Below, in pieces: positions 24,613 to 38,600 of a stretch of 64,000 nucleotides of DNA. The notes beneath the pieces were generated by a model. The model saw only the letters and a program-made list of their open reading frames with translations. It had not been told where the DNA came from and ran no database searches. The number at the start of each line of letters is the position of its first letter. Position 1 is the stretch's first letter. The position numbers were made by a program, and so were the translations under genes. The stretch lies in assembly GCF_032854445.1 (NCBI RefSeq), contig NC_088304.1, positions 34,955,551 through 35,019,550 of the forward strand, in the 5' to 3' direction. This DNA comes from Liolophura sinensis. Taxonomy: Eukaryota > Mollusca > Polyplacophora > Chitonida > Chitonidae.

Positions 24613-26229
24613 TGTCAGTTTTATGTTTCCTCCACCTTTAACGTTATACAGCGACATATTTATTAATAGCGTATTGTATTTGAAGGTGTTCTCTTACATA
24701 TCGGCCTATCCAATACCTCAACATCTTCTCGTACTTTTTATATATCAGCTAATATCTAAAATAGAATTTCTCACAGAATCATATTCTGTCTTATAATCAA
24801 ACAATAAAATAAGAAAACATCTTTAGAATCCCTTAAGGCATGACATCTTATTTTAGATGATGATAGATGACTCAACCGAGATTGATAAAAAAACTGATAT
24901 AAATGTATCGTAGTTTAGACGATTTAAATAATCATTGGATACCGAGAATGTTTAGGACATGTCGAGTAGTCCATTTTGGATGATCAACAATAATTCTAGA
25001 GAGAGTGCTTAGAAATTCCTGAAGGTACTATATCGGAGGATCACTTAATAATTACAATGAGTATTTTGGGCCTTTCCGAAGGCACAATAGGCTGTATTAA
25101 ATCCATCAACAATAATTCTATGGAGAATGTCTCATGTAAATATATCAGAAGCTATATTCTGTGGATCATTTCTTGGGTGCACGTTCACAATAAGTTCATC
25201 GAAGACGCCATTTCCTAAAAACTGAATAAAAAGAGGGGTTAACAAAACCGAGACCTCGGCGTTCCGTGTTTTGTGTGTTTGGCCGGGGCAAGAAAGCTGC
25301 GTCATATGAATTGTACGCCTAAGTAACATTAAGTTCCACTTTTCGTTTCTTAGTTTGGGATTGAACGTTTAACTTAAGGCATTTAAATAGTCACACGGAA
25401 GTCCATTTGTGTGAGGCTGAAAAAAATACTCCGGGAAAAGTTTTTTCGTAATAACGATATTGTTTTCTCGTATTTGCGAGAACTTTTCACATGTCAGGGC
25501 CATGCCTAGAGTCACTTTTGTTCTGGAAAACGTTTGGGCTCTAAAGCTGTTGGCCGCCAGAACAAGCTTTTATTGAAAGTAGCGCGTAAATTAAACAAAA
25601 GTATGATGGTTTACCCACAAAACGTTAAGTTTTAATATACATTTCTCTCATTCACAGAAAAAAGCTCATCAATTTGAGTTGCATTTTTTAAACTTCTTCA
25701 TGCACAGTCACAATGTCACTATTAACGTTGGGGATCAGATATGACCCTGCATGTAGGCCTATAGGCTACGTATACACCACTGGACTATTCTTTATTACAG
25801 ATCCCTGTCTCGGTGTAGGCCTACCCCAAATCACATGAAGTTCGATGATGAGTTGGAAAATCGTGATATTACATGCCTAAACATGTATCACCTGTTTTAC
25901 CATATCGAAAAATTGCATGTCCAGGTCCGTTGGTACTTTAAAGCGCTTAACTTGTTAGTTTGGAAAGCCATTGCCCGATTGCTTTACGTTACAAATTTAA
26001 TAGCAGATGGCGGAGTGCAGACAAGGGAGATAAACAGTAGCAGAATGCTTTGTCTGTGCCTTGCACCGCAGAGTAGAAACTCATTAGTGATTACAGAATG
26101 GCATGCTTTTTTCGGGGCTATGTACTATAAAGAAATGTTTAAGTGTGTTTTATACTCGTGACATATATTTGTATGTGTTATGGAAATACAATAAACACAA
26201 AAGCTTACCAAATAATGTAATATTCAGTC
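24613..26229. other. intergenic, no confirmed gene
   Basis: AT-rich flank downstream of the EF-hand gene. A 108-codon plus-strand ORF at 25,835-26,161 is followed by AATAAA at 26,190-26,195, but its sequence resembles no family I know and it has no acceptor or promoter context. Confidence 0.5.
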
Positions 26230-26235
26230 TTTATT
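26230..26235 (-). terminator. polyadenylation signal of the EF-hand gene
   Basis: TTTATT on the plus strand is AATAAA on the minus strand, 255 bases beyond the stop codon at 26,490. This is the first canonical signal downstream and fits a short 3' UTR. Confidence 0.6.
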
Positions 26236-26489
26236 ACCTTTTCTTCAATGCTCCAGTTTTATAATTTTGCTGTGCTGAGAATAAATGATGTGAGAAAGTG
26301 TTAAAACAATTGTAAAGGTTGTAACAACATATGTTGCTCAAAATTAGCTGTAACTTCACGTCTTCATAAATATTTCGTTCTGCTATGATTAACATATCAT
26401 TTTGTGTCTCTTAATACACTATTGGCCCATGTGAAGCTGTTCCCTAGCATCTGTGCATCCAGCGAACTGTCCATGCTTTCGACCGCCGT

Positions 26490-26629
26490 TTACATCCGGC
26501 CACTCAATATCTCTGCAAATTCGTTCGCCCTGTCGATCCCTGTCAACTGGTACACTCGGACATACACGTACAGCCTAGAGAACAAATAAGTGTAATCCGT
26601 CGCCAGGGTGATGAGAAAGCCGTCGAGTT
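26490..26629 (-). CDS. EF-hand gene exon 6 (terminal)
   Basis: The acceptor ttgtcttccag precedes the exon. Its first two bases complete the Glu12 codon of EF4, then LDGFLITLATDY and a tyrosine-rich tail lead to TAA. The sequence reads straight on from exon 5 only in phase 1, and this restores a canonical 12-residue loop. Confidence 0.85.
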
Positions 26630-29600
26630 CTGGAAGACAAAAATTAATTATAATTATTTCACCGCGTAAAGTTCAAGTAAGAGGAAAGGACAGTGGATAA
26701 AGTTTTTACGTACACTGTCTTATTCAAACTTATTCTCTCTGACCCACTGTATTATACCCTCAACATTTGGCTTCTTTTAGAAAAATCAAGACGCTGTTTA
26801 ATAATCTTTTCAATTATTTACCACACAAGAGTGAACACGTAGAGTTCCATCAGCACAGCCTATCTATCAGTCTACTTCTATCAGCCCATTCGTTCTCCAA
26901 GGACACCTGGAGAAACTCCAGATATTTCTAAATATCTTTCTATTTGTCTAGCACCATTCGTCTTCAGATGACACCCGGAGAAGCTCCAGTGATATTCCTA
27001 TTCAGATTTCTATCCGTATATAGCGCCATTCGTCTTCACATGACACCCGGAAAAGCTCCAGTGATATTCCTATTCAGATTTCTATCCGTCTATAGCGCCA
27101 TTCGTCTTCACATGACACCCGGAGAAGCTCCAGTGATATTCCTATTCAGATTTCTATCCGTATATAGCGTCATTCGTTTTCAGATGACACCCGGAGAAGC
27201 TCAAGTGATATTCCTATTCAGATTTCTATCCGTATATAGCGCCATTCGTCTTCACATGACACCCGGAGAAGCTCCAGTGATATTCCTATTCAGATTTCTA
27301 TCCGTATATAGCGCCATTCGTCTTCACATGACGCCCGGAGAAGCTCCAGTGATATTCCTATTCAGATTTCTATCCGTATATAGCGCCATTCGTCTTCAGA
27401 TGACACCCGGAGAAGCTCCAGTGATATTCCTATTCAGATTTCTATCCGTATATAGCGCCATTTGTCTTCACATGACACCCGGAAAAGCTCCAGTGATATT
27501 CCTATTCAGATTTCTATCCGTATATAGCGCCATTCGTCTTCACATGACACCCGGAAAAGCTCCAGTGATATTCCTATTCAGATTTCTATCCGTATATAGC
27601 GTCATTCGTTTTCAGATGACACCCGGAGAAGCTCAAGTGATATTCCTATTCAGATTTCTATCCGTATATAGCGCCATTCGTCTTCACATGACACCCGGAG
27701 AAGCTCCAGTGATATTCCTATTCAGATTTCTATCCGTATATAGCGCCATTTGTCTTCACATGACACCCGGAGAAGCTCCAGTGATATTCCTATTCAGATT
27801 TCTATCCGTATATAGCGTCATTAGTCTTCACATGACACCCGGAGAAGCTCCAGTGATATTCCTATTCAGATTTCTATCCGTATATAGCGTCATTCGTTTT
27901 CAGATGACATCTGGAGAAGCTCAAGTGATATTCCTACTCAGATTTCTATGCGTCTATAGCGTCATTCGTTTTCAGATGACACCTGGAGAAGTTTCAGTGA
28001 TATCCCTACTCACAGTTCTATCCGTCTATAGCACAAGTGGCCTTGAGGTGACACCTGGAGGAGTTCCCCAATGATGTTCCTACTTAGATTCTATCCGTCA
28101 CGCGCCATTCTTCTTCAGATGACACCTGGAGAAGATCAAGTATATTCCTACCAGAGTTCTATCCGTCTATAGCACCAGTGGTCTTCAGATGACACCTGGA
28201 GAAGCTCCAGTGATATTTCTACTTAGAAATTTATCGGTCTATTGCACCATCCGTTTTCTGATAACACCTGGAAAAGCTCAAGTGATGTTATTACTCAGAT
28301 TTCTATCCGTCTAGCGCCACTTGTCTTGAGATGAGACCTGTAGAAGCTCAAGTGATATTCCTACCAGAGTTCTATCCGTCTAGCGCCATTCGTCTTTACA
28401 TGGCACTTGGAGAAGTTCCATTGATGTTCCTACTTAGATTTCTATCCGTCTATAGCGCCATTCGTCTTCAGATGACACCTGGTGAAACCTAAGTGATATT
28501 CCTACCAGAGTTTTATCCGCCTAGGGCCTTTCGTCTTCAGAAGACACTTGGAGAAGATCAAGTGATATTCCTACCAGAGTTCTATTCGTCTAGCGCCATT
28601 CGTCTTTAGATGACACCTGGAGAAGCTCAAGTGATATTCCTACCAGAGTTCTATTCGTCTAGCCCCATTCGTCTTTAGATGAGTTCTGTAGAAGATCAAG
28701 TAATAGTGCTATTCAAAGTTTTATCCATCTAGCAACAGTTGTATTCCGGTGACACGTGGAGAAGATCAAGTGATATTCCTACCAGAGTTCTATCCGCCTA
28801 GCGCCATTCGTCTTCAGAGGACACCTATAGTAACTCAAGTGATATTCATACTAGAGTTCTATTCGCCTAGCGCCATTCGTCTTCAGATGACACCTGGAGA
28901 AGATCAAGTGATATTCCTACCAGAGTTTTATCCGTCTAGCGCCATTCGTCTTTAGATGACATCTGGAGAAGATCAAGTGATGTTCCTACCAGAGTTCTAT
29001 TCGTCTAGCGCCATTCATCTTCAGATGACACCTGTAGAAGCTCAAGTGATATTCCTACCAGAGATCTATTCGTCTAGCCCCATTCGTCTTTTGATGACAC
29101 CTGGAGAAGATCAAATGATATTGCTACCAGAGTTCTATTCTTCTAGCGCCATTCGTCTTCAGATGACACCTGGAGAAGATCAAGTGATATTCCTACCAGA
29201 GTTCTATTCGTCTAGCGTCATTCGTCTTCAGGTGACTCCTGGAGAAGATCAAGTGATATTCCTACCAGTGTTCTATTCGTCTAGCGTCATTCGTCTTCAG
29301 GTGACTCCTGGAGAAGATCAAGTGATATTCCTACCAGTGTTCTATCCGTCTAGCGTCATTCGTCTTCAGGTGACTCCTGGAGAAGATCAAGTGATATTCT
29401 TACCAGTGTTCTATTCGTCTAGCGCCATTCGTCTTTAGATGGCACCTGTAAAAGCTCTAGTGATATTCCTACCAGAGTTCTATTCGTCTAGCGCCATTCG
29501 TCTTCAGATGGCACCTGTAAAAGCTCTAGTGATATTCCTACCACAGTTCTATTCGTCTAGCGTCATTCGTCTTCAGGTGACTCCTGGAGAAGATCAAGTG

Positions 29601-32600
29601 ATATTCCTACCAGAGTTCTATTCGTCTAGCGCCATTCGTCTTCAGGTGAAACCTGTAAAAGCTCTAGTGATATTCCTACCAGAGTTCTATTCGTCTAGCG
29701 CCATTCGTCTTCAGGTGACTCCTGGAGAAGATCAAGTGATATTCTTACCAGTGTTCTATTCGTCTAGCGCCATTCGTCTTTAGATGGCACCTGTAAAAGC
29801 TCTAGTGATATTCCTACCAGAGTTCTATTCGTCTAGCGTCATTCGTCTTCAGGTGACACCTGGAGAAGATCAAGTGATATTCCTACCAGAGTTCTATCCG
29901 TCTAGCGCCATTCGTCTTCAGATGACACCTGGAAAAGCTCAAGTGTTATTTATACTTGGATTTCTATCCGTCTATAGCGCCATTCGGCTTCAGATGACTC
30001 CTGGAGAAGATCAAGTGATATTCCTACTCGGATTTCTATCCGTCTATAGCGCCATTCGTCTTCAGATGACTCCTGGAGAAGCTCAAGTGATATTCCTACT
30101 TGGATTTCTATCCGTCTATAGCGCCATTCGTCTTCAGATGACACCTGGAGAAGCTCAAGTGATATTCCTACTTGGATTTCTATCCGTCTATAGCGTCATT
30201 CGTCTTCAGATGACACCTGGAGAAGCTCAAGTGATATTCCTACTTGAATTTCTGTCCGTCTATAGCGCCATTCGTCTTCAGGTGACACCTGGAGAAGCTC
30301 AAGTGATATTCCTACTTGGATTTCTATCCGTCTATAGCGTCATTCGTCTTCAGATGACACCTGGAGAAGCTCCAGTGATATTTCTACTCTGATTTTTATG
30401 TCTAGTAACATTTGTATTCCGGTGACACCTGAAGAGCTCAAATTATATTTTTTTCTCACACCTTTATCTGTATACATGTAACCATTTGTCTTTCCATGAC
30501 ACCCCGAAGACGATCTAGCAGAACCAGCCTCCCCAAATCGTTCTCGTACAACATCACAATGACGTCTCCGTAAGGTACGCTAATGGATGTTTTAATTTTA
30601 AGCTCGGAATCAGTTGTGTAGGAACCGGGAAGGGGGACAAAGGGTCGGTTACTCTCTTTCTCAATTGTGGTGGTGATGGTTGTTGTGAGGAGAAGGCAAC
30701 AAGTGTTCTCACCCCGTCACTATCCCCCCCCCCCCCTCCACTTTTCAATCGATAATGTCGTAATTGAAAATTGGTATTTGAATTTTGTAATCTGAAAAAT
30801 CAACATTATTTCAAACTATGTGAATGCATAGCAACGTCTATTCTTCCTAAATGCCTCTTACTTATCAGCCGCTAGCAAAACACAGTGCAGTATTTGCCGT
30901 ATTTCATTGCATATTTTCTGTAAGGGAATAGCCATGTCGGCATGTTTTCTGTCACAAAGAACGTTAGAATATAGAATTTAACTAGGTTTTTATCATAATG
31001 CTGCAGAGAAATTCCCTTTTGTAATTTTATGGACGTTCCCTCCGTGATTTAGATAAGCTTTATATTAAGACACAAATTTCAAATATTTTGTTATCGCCAT
31101 ACACTTTAATTGGTGGAAAAGACTTTTAGAACGTGACTCTCAGAGCCCCCAGTCTTATAATTTTCGATGTGCCATTCGTTATACCTTCTGGGCTGAGGTT
31201 TCCATTATTGTCCTCATCCACCTCTTGGATGACTTCTTCGGCAGTATCTCTGTTCCAACCGAACATACCATTACTTAAGAAAGCATCTATCTCATCAGAG
31301 CCAGCCAAGCCATCACTATCGCTGTCTAGAATATTTAGAAAATCAACTGCAATGTCTTCGGCCTGTAAGAACAGAAGAAAATTAAGGGTGATACACATGT
31401 AGACTTATTGGTCAGACGCTAAGCTAAAGAACAAAACAACGACGAACTACATTTCCTCATAAATAAATTGCCAGTACACTTACATCCGCTGTGATATAAG
31501 GATTTAACGAGTGAATACGGACATAAGCCTTATTTTTGTTTTTTGGAGGGTTTTTTTTTCATAAAAATCTCGGGAAAGTCAAGGGATTTTGCGAGATACG
31601 GGCAGCAGATAACAATGAGGACTATTGGTTTTTACTGCAAATCATCAGTAATTAAGACCCATCTGAAGAAAAAGGACTCTTTCTTTCCAAATTCCGTGGC
31701 TCTTCCCAGATTTCTGGTTAACTTGAATAGAGCAAATTGATGGATCCACTCCTTCTCGTGACTACGTTCCTTTGCATTCCATTTCCGGTGAAATGGCATT
31801 GTGACGTCACAAAAAGATTTGTAAACTATGAGGGAACATCAGGTTGACCAATTTGCAACAATGGATGGATACAACACATCCGATATCCCACCATCCCTTC
31901 TCGTGACAACGTTACTGCATTCCATTCCCGGTGAAAGCAATTGAACACTGGCAACGAATGTGTGTCCCACACATCCGGTTGATGTACTTGCAACAATACT
32001 CCTTATAACTGTCCAATAGGGGAGTTTCGAGTTTGAACTCTTTTGTCTTTGAAGGTTAAAACACTCCTCCTGTATCATGTGACTCATAATTGGGTTAGGC
32101 AATAATTGCTGACATTAACTTACCGATCACTTGTCTCACCATGTTCCAGAGGCACAAATGACACCTCTTTCCTTCAGAAACCTCTTCAGTTCAGAAACGT
32201 CCAGTTCCATAGTTTCTCTTTTGTTTGTTTATTCCAAACAACTTTTTGAGAATTTTTTTTTCAGATGCCCATGTTATAATAAATGTGATTCAGTAATAGA
32301 TGCCTAACATTTCTAACAGGTCACATGATACAGTAGGGCTTTTCTTACCTTTAGCAATAAAAGAGTTCGGGCTCCAACTCTCCTGTTGATTGTTGTTGAT
32401 TGACAATTTGGAAAGGTCTATACTGCTTATGATTGGCCAAGTGCGTGTTTTCGATTGACAGTTTGGAAAGGTCTGTTGACAGAGAGATAAGCTCAGTAAG
32501 TACAATATGTGTACTTTAATGCCAGACTTACCTCAACAAGCCTGTCCGCAGTATTTCTTTCCTTGAGTTCAGTTAACAAAAACAAGGCTCTTCCCAGTTG

Positions 32601-35600
32601 TTTCCCTCCTGCCAGACTCACTAAAGACGACGTGGTTTGCTGTAATTCTAGAAATAAAAAGTGACTGGCAAGTTTATTAAAAGCTATTATTTCCAGAGTC
32701 TGTCATCATTAGACTGTAAATTTTCAAGTTTTCCCTACTGCTGTTGATTTCGGAGCGTTGGTGGTTTTCTGCATTCCCTCCACTCATGCAGCTGGCCACT
32801 AGTGTATATGTGAAACATTCTTCAGTCCGTATGGCGTGAAACAAAACTTGTCAGTAATAGTGTAGGTATACTGTTAAGATTTCAGCGAAGGCCTGTAAGT
32901 AATAGTGTAGGTGCATTGTAAAGCTTTCATTGAAGGCCTGTAAGTAATAGTGTAGGTACACTGTTAAGATTTCAGCGAAGGCCTGTAAGTAATAGTGTAG
33001 GTGCTATGTAAAGATTTCAGCGAAGGCTTGTAAGTAATAGTGTAGGTACACTGTTAAGATTTCAGCGAAGGCCTGTAAGTAATAGTGTAGGTACACTGTA
33101 AAGATTTCAGCGAAGGCCTGTAAGTAATAGTGTAGGTGCAATGTAAAGATTTCAGCGAAGGCTTGTAAGTAATAGTGTAGGTACACTGTAAAGATTTCAG
33201 CGAAGGCCTGTAAGTAATAGTGTAGGTACACTGTAAAGATTTCAGCGAAGGCCTGTAAGTAATAGTGTAGGTACACTGTAAAGATTTCAGCGAAGGCCTG
33301 TAAGTAATAGTGTAGGTGCACTGTGGGGATTTCAGCGAAGGGCCTGTCGCGTGGTATTGAAAACATTTTAGTGAAACTGTGGCATAAGAGTTCTTAGCAA
33401 GAAGCTGCCCGATGTCGCACCTTACGAATTTCGAAATGTCAGGGTACGACTAATATAGCTAGGCCAAGCAATGCGTTTGTCGTGATCAGAGAGTTTAATA
33501 AAATTTTCACAGAATCTAAACATCTACATAAATCTTACCGCTTGTGTCAATCTCTCCATTATCATCCACATCCATTAAGCTTCCTACAGTAAGTACATAA
33601 CCTTTGACCTCGTCATTACTGCCCTGGTCCGATCCAAGTGTTACCAACACGTTGTCAACGTAAGATCCCAGTTCAGCAAAGGTGATCTTATTGTCCTTGT
33701 TAGCGTCCAGTTCCGTCAGAATCACACCCGCAAGAGCATCAGCAGGTGACTGAAATCATTAAGTGAATGATTAAGGTTTTAACGCCTTCGTCTCGGTGTA
33801 TGTTGTGTAACCCGATACCGCTGAACCTTGTTTCCTACCGAGCCAAGTCCCGAAAATACACAGCATTCGAGGGATTTGACGAGTTTGCATGTTGTATGTA
33901 CGAATGTAAAGTTTTGTAATAACAGAAGTGATACCTTTAAACTATGTGAAATAACACGTTTTATATTCAAGGAAACCCCGACATTTCAGCGACTGGAAGT
34001 ATCTCGGAGTATTCAGAACAACTTGGTGTCCGTCTGGTCACGAATGTTTAGTAGCCGTTGTCACTAAAAAAATTAGTCTGTTAACGGCCTAAACACAAAG
34101 CTTCACACAATCTTGCTTTCACTTTTTAAGCATATAGTTTGCTAAACATATAATGAGAAAAAGGGTGTAGGTTGGAATGTGGAGGCATTAAACATGTGGA
34201 GGGCATAAAATATTTTAGTCCGAAAATCCTAAACATGTTTACCCCCAAAACACATATTATGCTAAACATGTTTGATACCTATGCACAAAGCTGCAAACCT
34301 CGACGCATTACCTGCTTCCACGTTTTAAGATGTCATCATCTACACATGTAAAGGAGGTGATTAGCTTGTTCTACTGTGGAATTAAATCTCTTCATTCACA
34401 TCAGTATCTAAGGAAGGTCTGTTAACGTATGCAACATTTAAACATTTAATATAAAGCAATGAAGTAATTTTGAAGATGACATTAAACCGTAGAAAGTTCT
34501 CTCACAAGACCTACAGCCATTCTACCTGAATAGTACACCACTGTTGTACTCCAACCAATGCCCAATCACAGGGTTGTTTCTGCTGAAAGTTAATATTTTC
34601 ATTTAATAACGTAATAATTAATGCAACAAGAAAATAAAAACTGACCAAATGATATCATGAATAGAACTTTAATAGTGCGAAAGTAACAAATAAACATTTC
34701 CATGGAATCATGTTACTATGGAAACATCGATAATAACAGCAATTTCTTTGCTCTTGCTCTTCATTGCTTCAAACGTGCTACGTACACTTGAACTGAATTC
34801 AAATTCGAATGAAAGATGCCGGAGCCAACCTTGCCTGTACGGAAGATGACCTTAAAAACTTTCAACACAAGGTATGTGCAAAAGAACAGTCAATACAAAC
34901 AAGATGTACACATTAAATTTTGTAATCAAATTAAATATGCTATATATATGTACTAAAGCAGTTACTAGCATTAGCATTTAGCATGTTTCTGGTCACTATT
35001 GATAAATGGAATTATCAGATGTAACTTACCGGTAACATACAGTAAAATTGTTTTAGTTGGTAAATATGTTAAAAATCTAAAGAATTTTCTGGCGTGGAAT
35101 TCATTAGCCTGTACTATTACTCTACAGTGTATGTACAAATAGCATCTCACGCAATTTTCAAACATTAGTAAATTTTCCTTACTCATTTATTGCCATACTT
35201 ATATTGGTATTATACTCTCTTTGAGCCATGTAATACTCTTTTCAAGGAAGAAGTGCAGTCATTATGATATGCTAATGTACAAGGACAAACTAAGTTGGCA
35301 ATCTGTATTACAGTCATAAATTGGTGAAGTTAGTTGGACTTTTCCACATTGTCTTCTCCAGGCATTTCAACTCCAATCCATCTGAAACACAAATTAGTGA
35401 CTTCAGTTTATTTTCAAACAGTAGAACTGGTTAACAAGGTGTATAGAAAGAAAAACCAGACGGAATTCTTTTTTAAACTGCACTTTTTTTAAAGTTTGGA
35501 TCCCTTTATGGCTAAACGTACTCATACATACCCATACACCTACATATACAGGTACATAGATTTGATGATTTGTATTCATGTTATACCTATGACAACCATG

Positions 35601-38600
35601 CTTCGACTTTCACTTCACACACACCTAACTGTCACTCCTTTGGAAACGTGGGCCCTACCACGTGCAGTATGCTATATATAACTTGGAAATGGCACGAAAT
35701 TAATATATGTTAATATGAAAAACAAACATCACGGATGAATTTCATACAGCGTCATTTGCTACCCGGTACACATAAATACACAGGCGTCTTGTAGGTCTAC
35801 CCGTATCCCTCAGGTAAGCTAATGCTCCAAGGCATGCTGCAATGGACATTCAACGTTATGTTGTTACCTTCTAGCTAGGATTTCGCTTCGATTCCTACAA
35901 GTATCTGTTGTGAGACAGAATTTTTCCAAATTATGGCAACCCCGCCTTTAATCAGTTAAAACTTACATCAAAATTTAAGTCCCCTTTCCTCTATCCACAG
36001 CTGGAAACTGCCAACAAATTGCCAAGCATATCAGCTCATTATATCTGCACACATCACATCACAGTTCTTTTCTCCTCATGATAACATCTTAAATTCAAGC
36101 AACACCTCAAAAGTTAGGAGATGGAGTCAGCATCATGTGGCATACATATATGAGTCATCATACGTGTACATACATGCTGATTAACACACTAGCTGCTTCA
36201 TCTAAAGCTGAACGGGGTTGTAGTGATGTTATTTTAAAGCTAAATAAAATATATCAGAATTTGTCATGATTTTGACAGAACTGTGAACTGTTTGTCAAGG
36301 GCTTTGTACTCACTCCTCTGGAGGTCATCATGATTATTGGTGACAACTGTTAGGCTTGAATGTGGGAAAAGTGCAAGCTGCATGTGGTAGTATGGGGTAG
36401 TATCACGCGAAAGCTTTCGGATATATACAAATTGTTTCAGTGAAAGATGGCAGATTTATCACGTGAAGAATCCAATGGAAAATCACACGAAAAGAAAATC
36501 CTCATGTAACCTGAGACTGATATATCTGTCATATTCTTCCCAGATGTAACCTACAACAACAACAACAACAACACACCCACCATTTTCACATCAGTACTCG
36601 CCACAACAGCTGCAACACACGCACCACTTGCACATCAGTACTCGCCACAACAACTGCAACACACGCACCACTTGCACATCAGTACTCGCCACAACAACTG
36701 CAACACACACACCACTTACACATCACTACTCGCCACAACAACTGCAACACACGCACCACTTACACATCAGTACTCGCCACAACAACAACACACCCACCAC
36801 TTTCACATCACTACTCGCTACAACAACAACAACACACCCACCACTTTCACATCACTACTCGCCACAACAACAGCAACACACGCACCACTTACACATCAGT
36901 ACTCGCCACAACAGCAACACACGCACCACTTACACATCACTACTCGCCACAACAACTGCAACACACACACCACTTACACATCACTACTCGCCACAACAAC
37001 TGCAACACACGCACCACTTGCACATCAGTACTCGCCACAACAACAGCAACACACGCACCACTTGCACATCAGTACTCGCCACAACAACTGCAACACACGC
37101 ACCACTTACACATCAGTACTCGCCACAACAACAGCAACAAACTCACCACTTACACATCACTACTCGCCACAACTGCAACACACGCACCATTTACACTCCA
37201 CTACTCGCCACAACAACTGCAACACACACACCACTTATACATCATTACTCGCCACAACAACTGCAACACACACACCCCTTACACATCACTACTCGCCACA
37301 ACAACTGCCACACAGGCACATTTACACTTCACTACTCGCCACAACAACTGCAACACAGGCACAACTTACACATCACTACTCCCCACAACAACAACACACG
37401 CACCACTTACACATCACTACGCGCCACAACAACTGCAACACACGCACCATTTACACATCACTTCTCGCCACAACAACTGTAACACACGCACCACTTACAC
37501 ATCACTACTCGCCACAACAACACACGCACCACTTACACATCACTACTCGCCATAACAACTGCAACATACGCACCACTTTCACATCAGTACTCGCCACAAC
37601 AAATGCAACACACGCACCACTTGCACATCACTACTCGCCACAACAACTGCAACGCACACACCACTTACACATCACTACTCGCCACAACTGCAACACACGC
37701 ACCATTTACACATCACTACTCGCCACAACAACTGCAACACACATTCCACTTATGCATCACTACTCGCCACAACAACTGCAACACACGCACCACTTACACA
37801 TCACTACTCGCCACAACAACTGCGCACGTTTATAATGATGTACGACACAACACGAATTGTGCAGCAGACACAAACACAAACATTTCATGAGAAGAGATAA
37901 AAGCAATCAGTACATACCAGTACCGATGCCGCAAATACAGAGAGGCTTCTCAACATCTCAACATCTTCTCTTCCATAAACGAGCAGACGACCAGCCTTGT
38001 TTTCAATAAGATCACGTGTTCTATGGCGAACATGCGCTAATAGAAGGTGTAGAGGTCTACACGTGTTTAAACTAAACACGTTCTGTTAGCAACTAAGCTA
38101 AATAATAGTTATAAAAATCGTCATTTTTAATAAAGTGCTTACTTTTCCGTGAAGCAATTCTCCACGTTCAGACATATAAGTGCTTAGATTTGTGTCATCT
38201 TTGCGTTTAGCTCGGATATGCTCATACAAATGTCCAATGGCCAATAAACGGCGCTTACGTGTTTACACTAATCGTGTTTAGCAATTATACATCATGAAAC
38301 ACATTCTTCGTTATTTCTGCTAAGCTCGTTTAGCATCTTAGTGCATTGTGTGACATGTCAAACCTTTTCAGGTGTTTCCAATGTGTGTTAATCCTCCACA
38401 TCACATTTACAGCGTATATACGTAATGTGCACACCTAATAATTCGACGTCGTCATATGACTGAACAATTGTTAATACATATATATTCGTAGTGTCATAAA
38501 ATGGTGAATAATTTCATACCTTGTCCGACTGTCGAGCTGCTCTGAGCAGATCTATCATTGCAAATCCCAAAACTGTCTGTGACGTGAGAAGACTCGTTAC

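Larger units (their letters stand above)
33750..36544 (-). other. EF-hand gene intron 2, left part
   Basis: Mostly unique AT-rich sequence. An aaacatgttta-rich segment at 34,068-34,330 may be a decayed MITE. A convincing acceptor with a short terminal ORF lies at 35,330-35,381 (entered separately). Confidence 0.5.

Noticed and set aside
25132-25222. Minus-strand acceptor (tttttattcag) followed by a short open frame, considered as the last EF-hand exon
   Set aside because: In the required phase it reads only a few codons and does not restore the EF4 loop, whereas 26,490-26,629 does so exactly.
25835-26161. 108-codon plus ORF followed by AATAAA at 26,190
   Set aside because: No family resemblance, no acceptor or promoter features; the A-rich signal is easily met by chance in AT-rich DNA.
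26944-30392. Plus-strand ORFs of up to 376 codons
   Set aside because: They follow the 72/69-bp array; the frame is open only because units are multiples of three, and it is broken by TAG and by length changes elsewhere in the array.
36628-37890. Three overlapping His/Thr-rich ORFs of up to 387 codons
   Set aside because: 44-bp repeat with CAA length variation; several frames are open together and none has a start or splice context.
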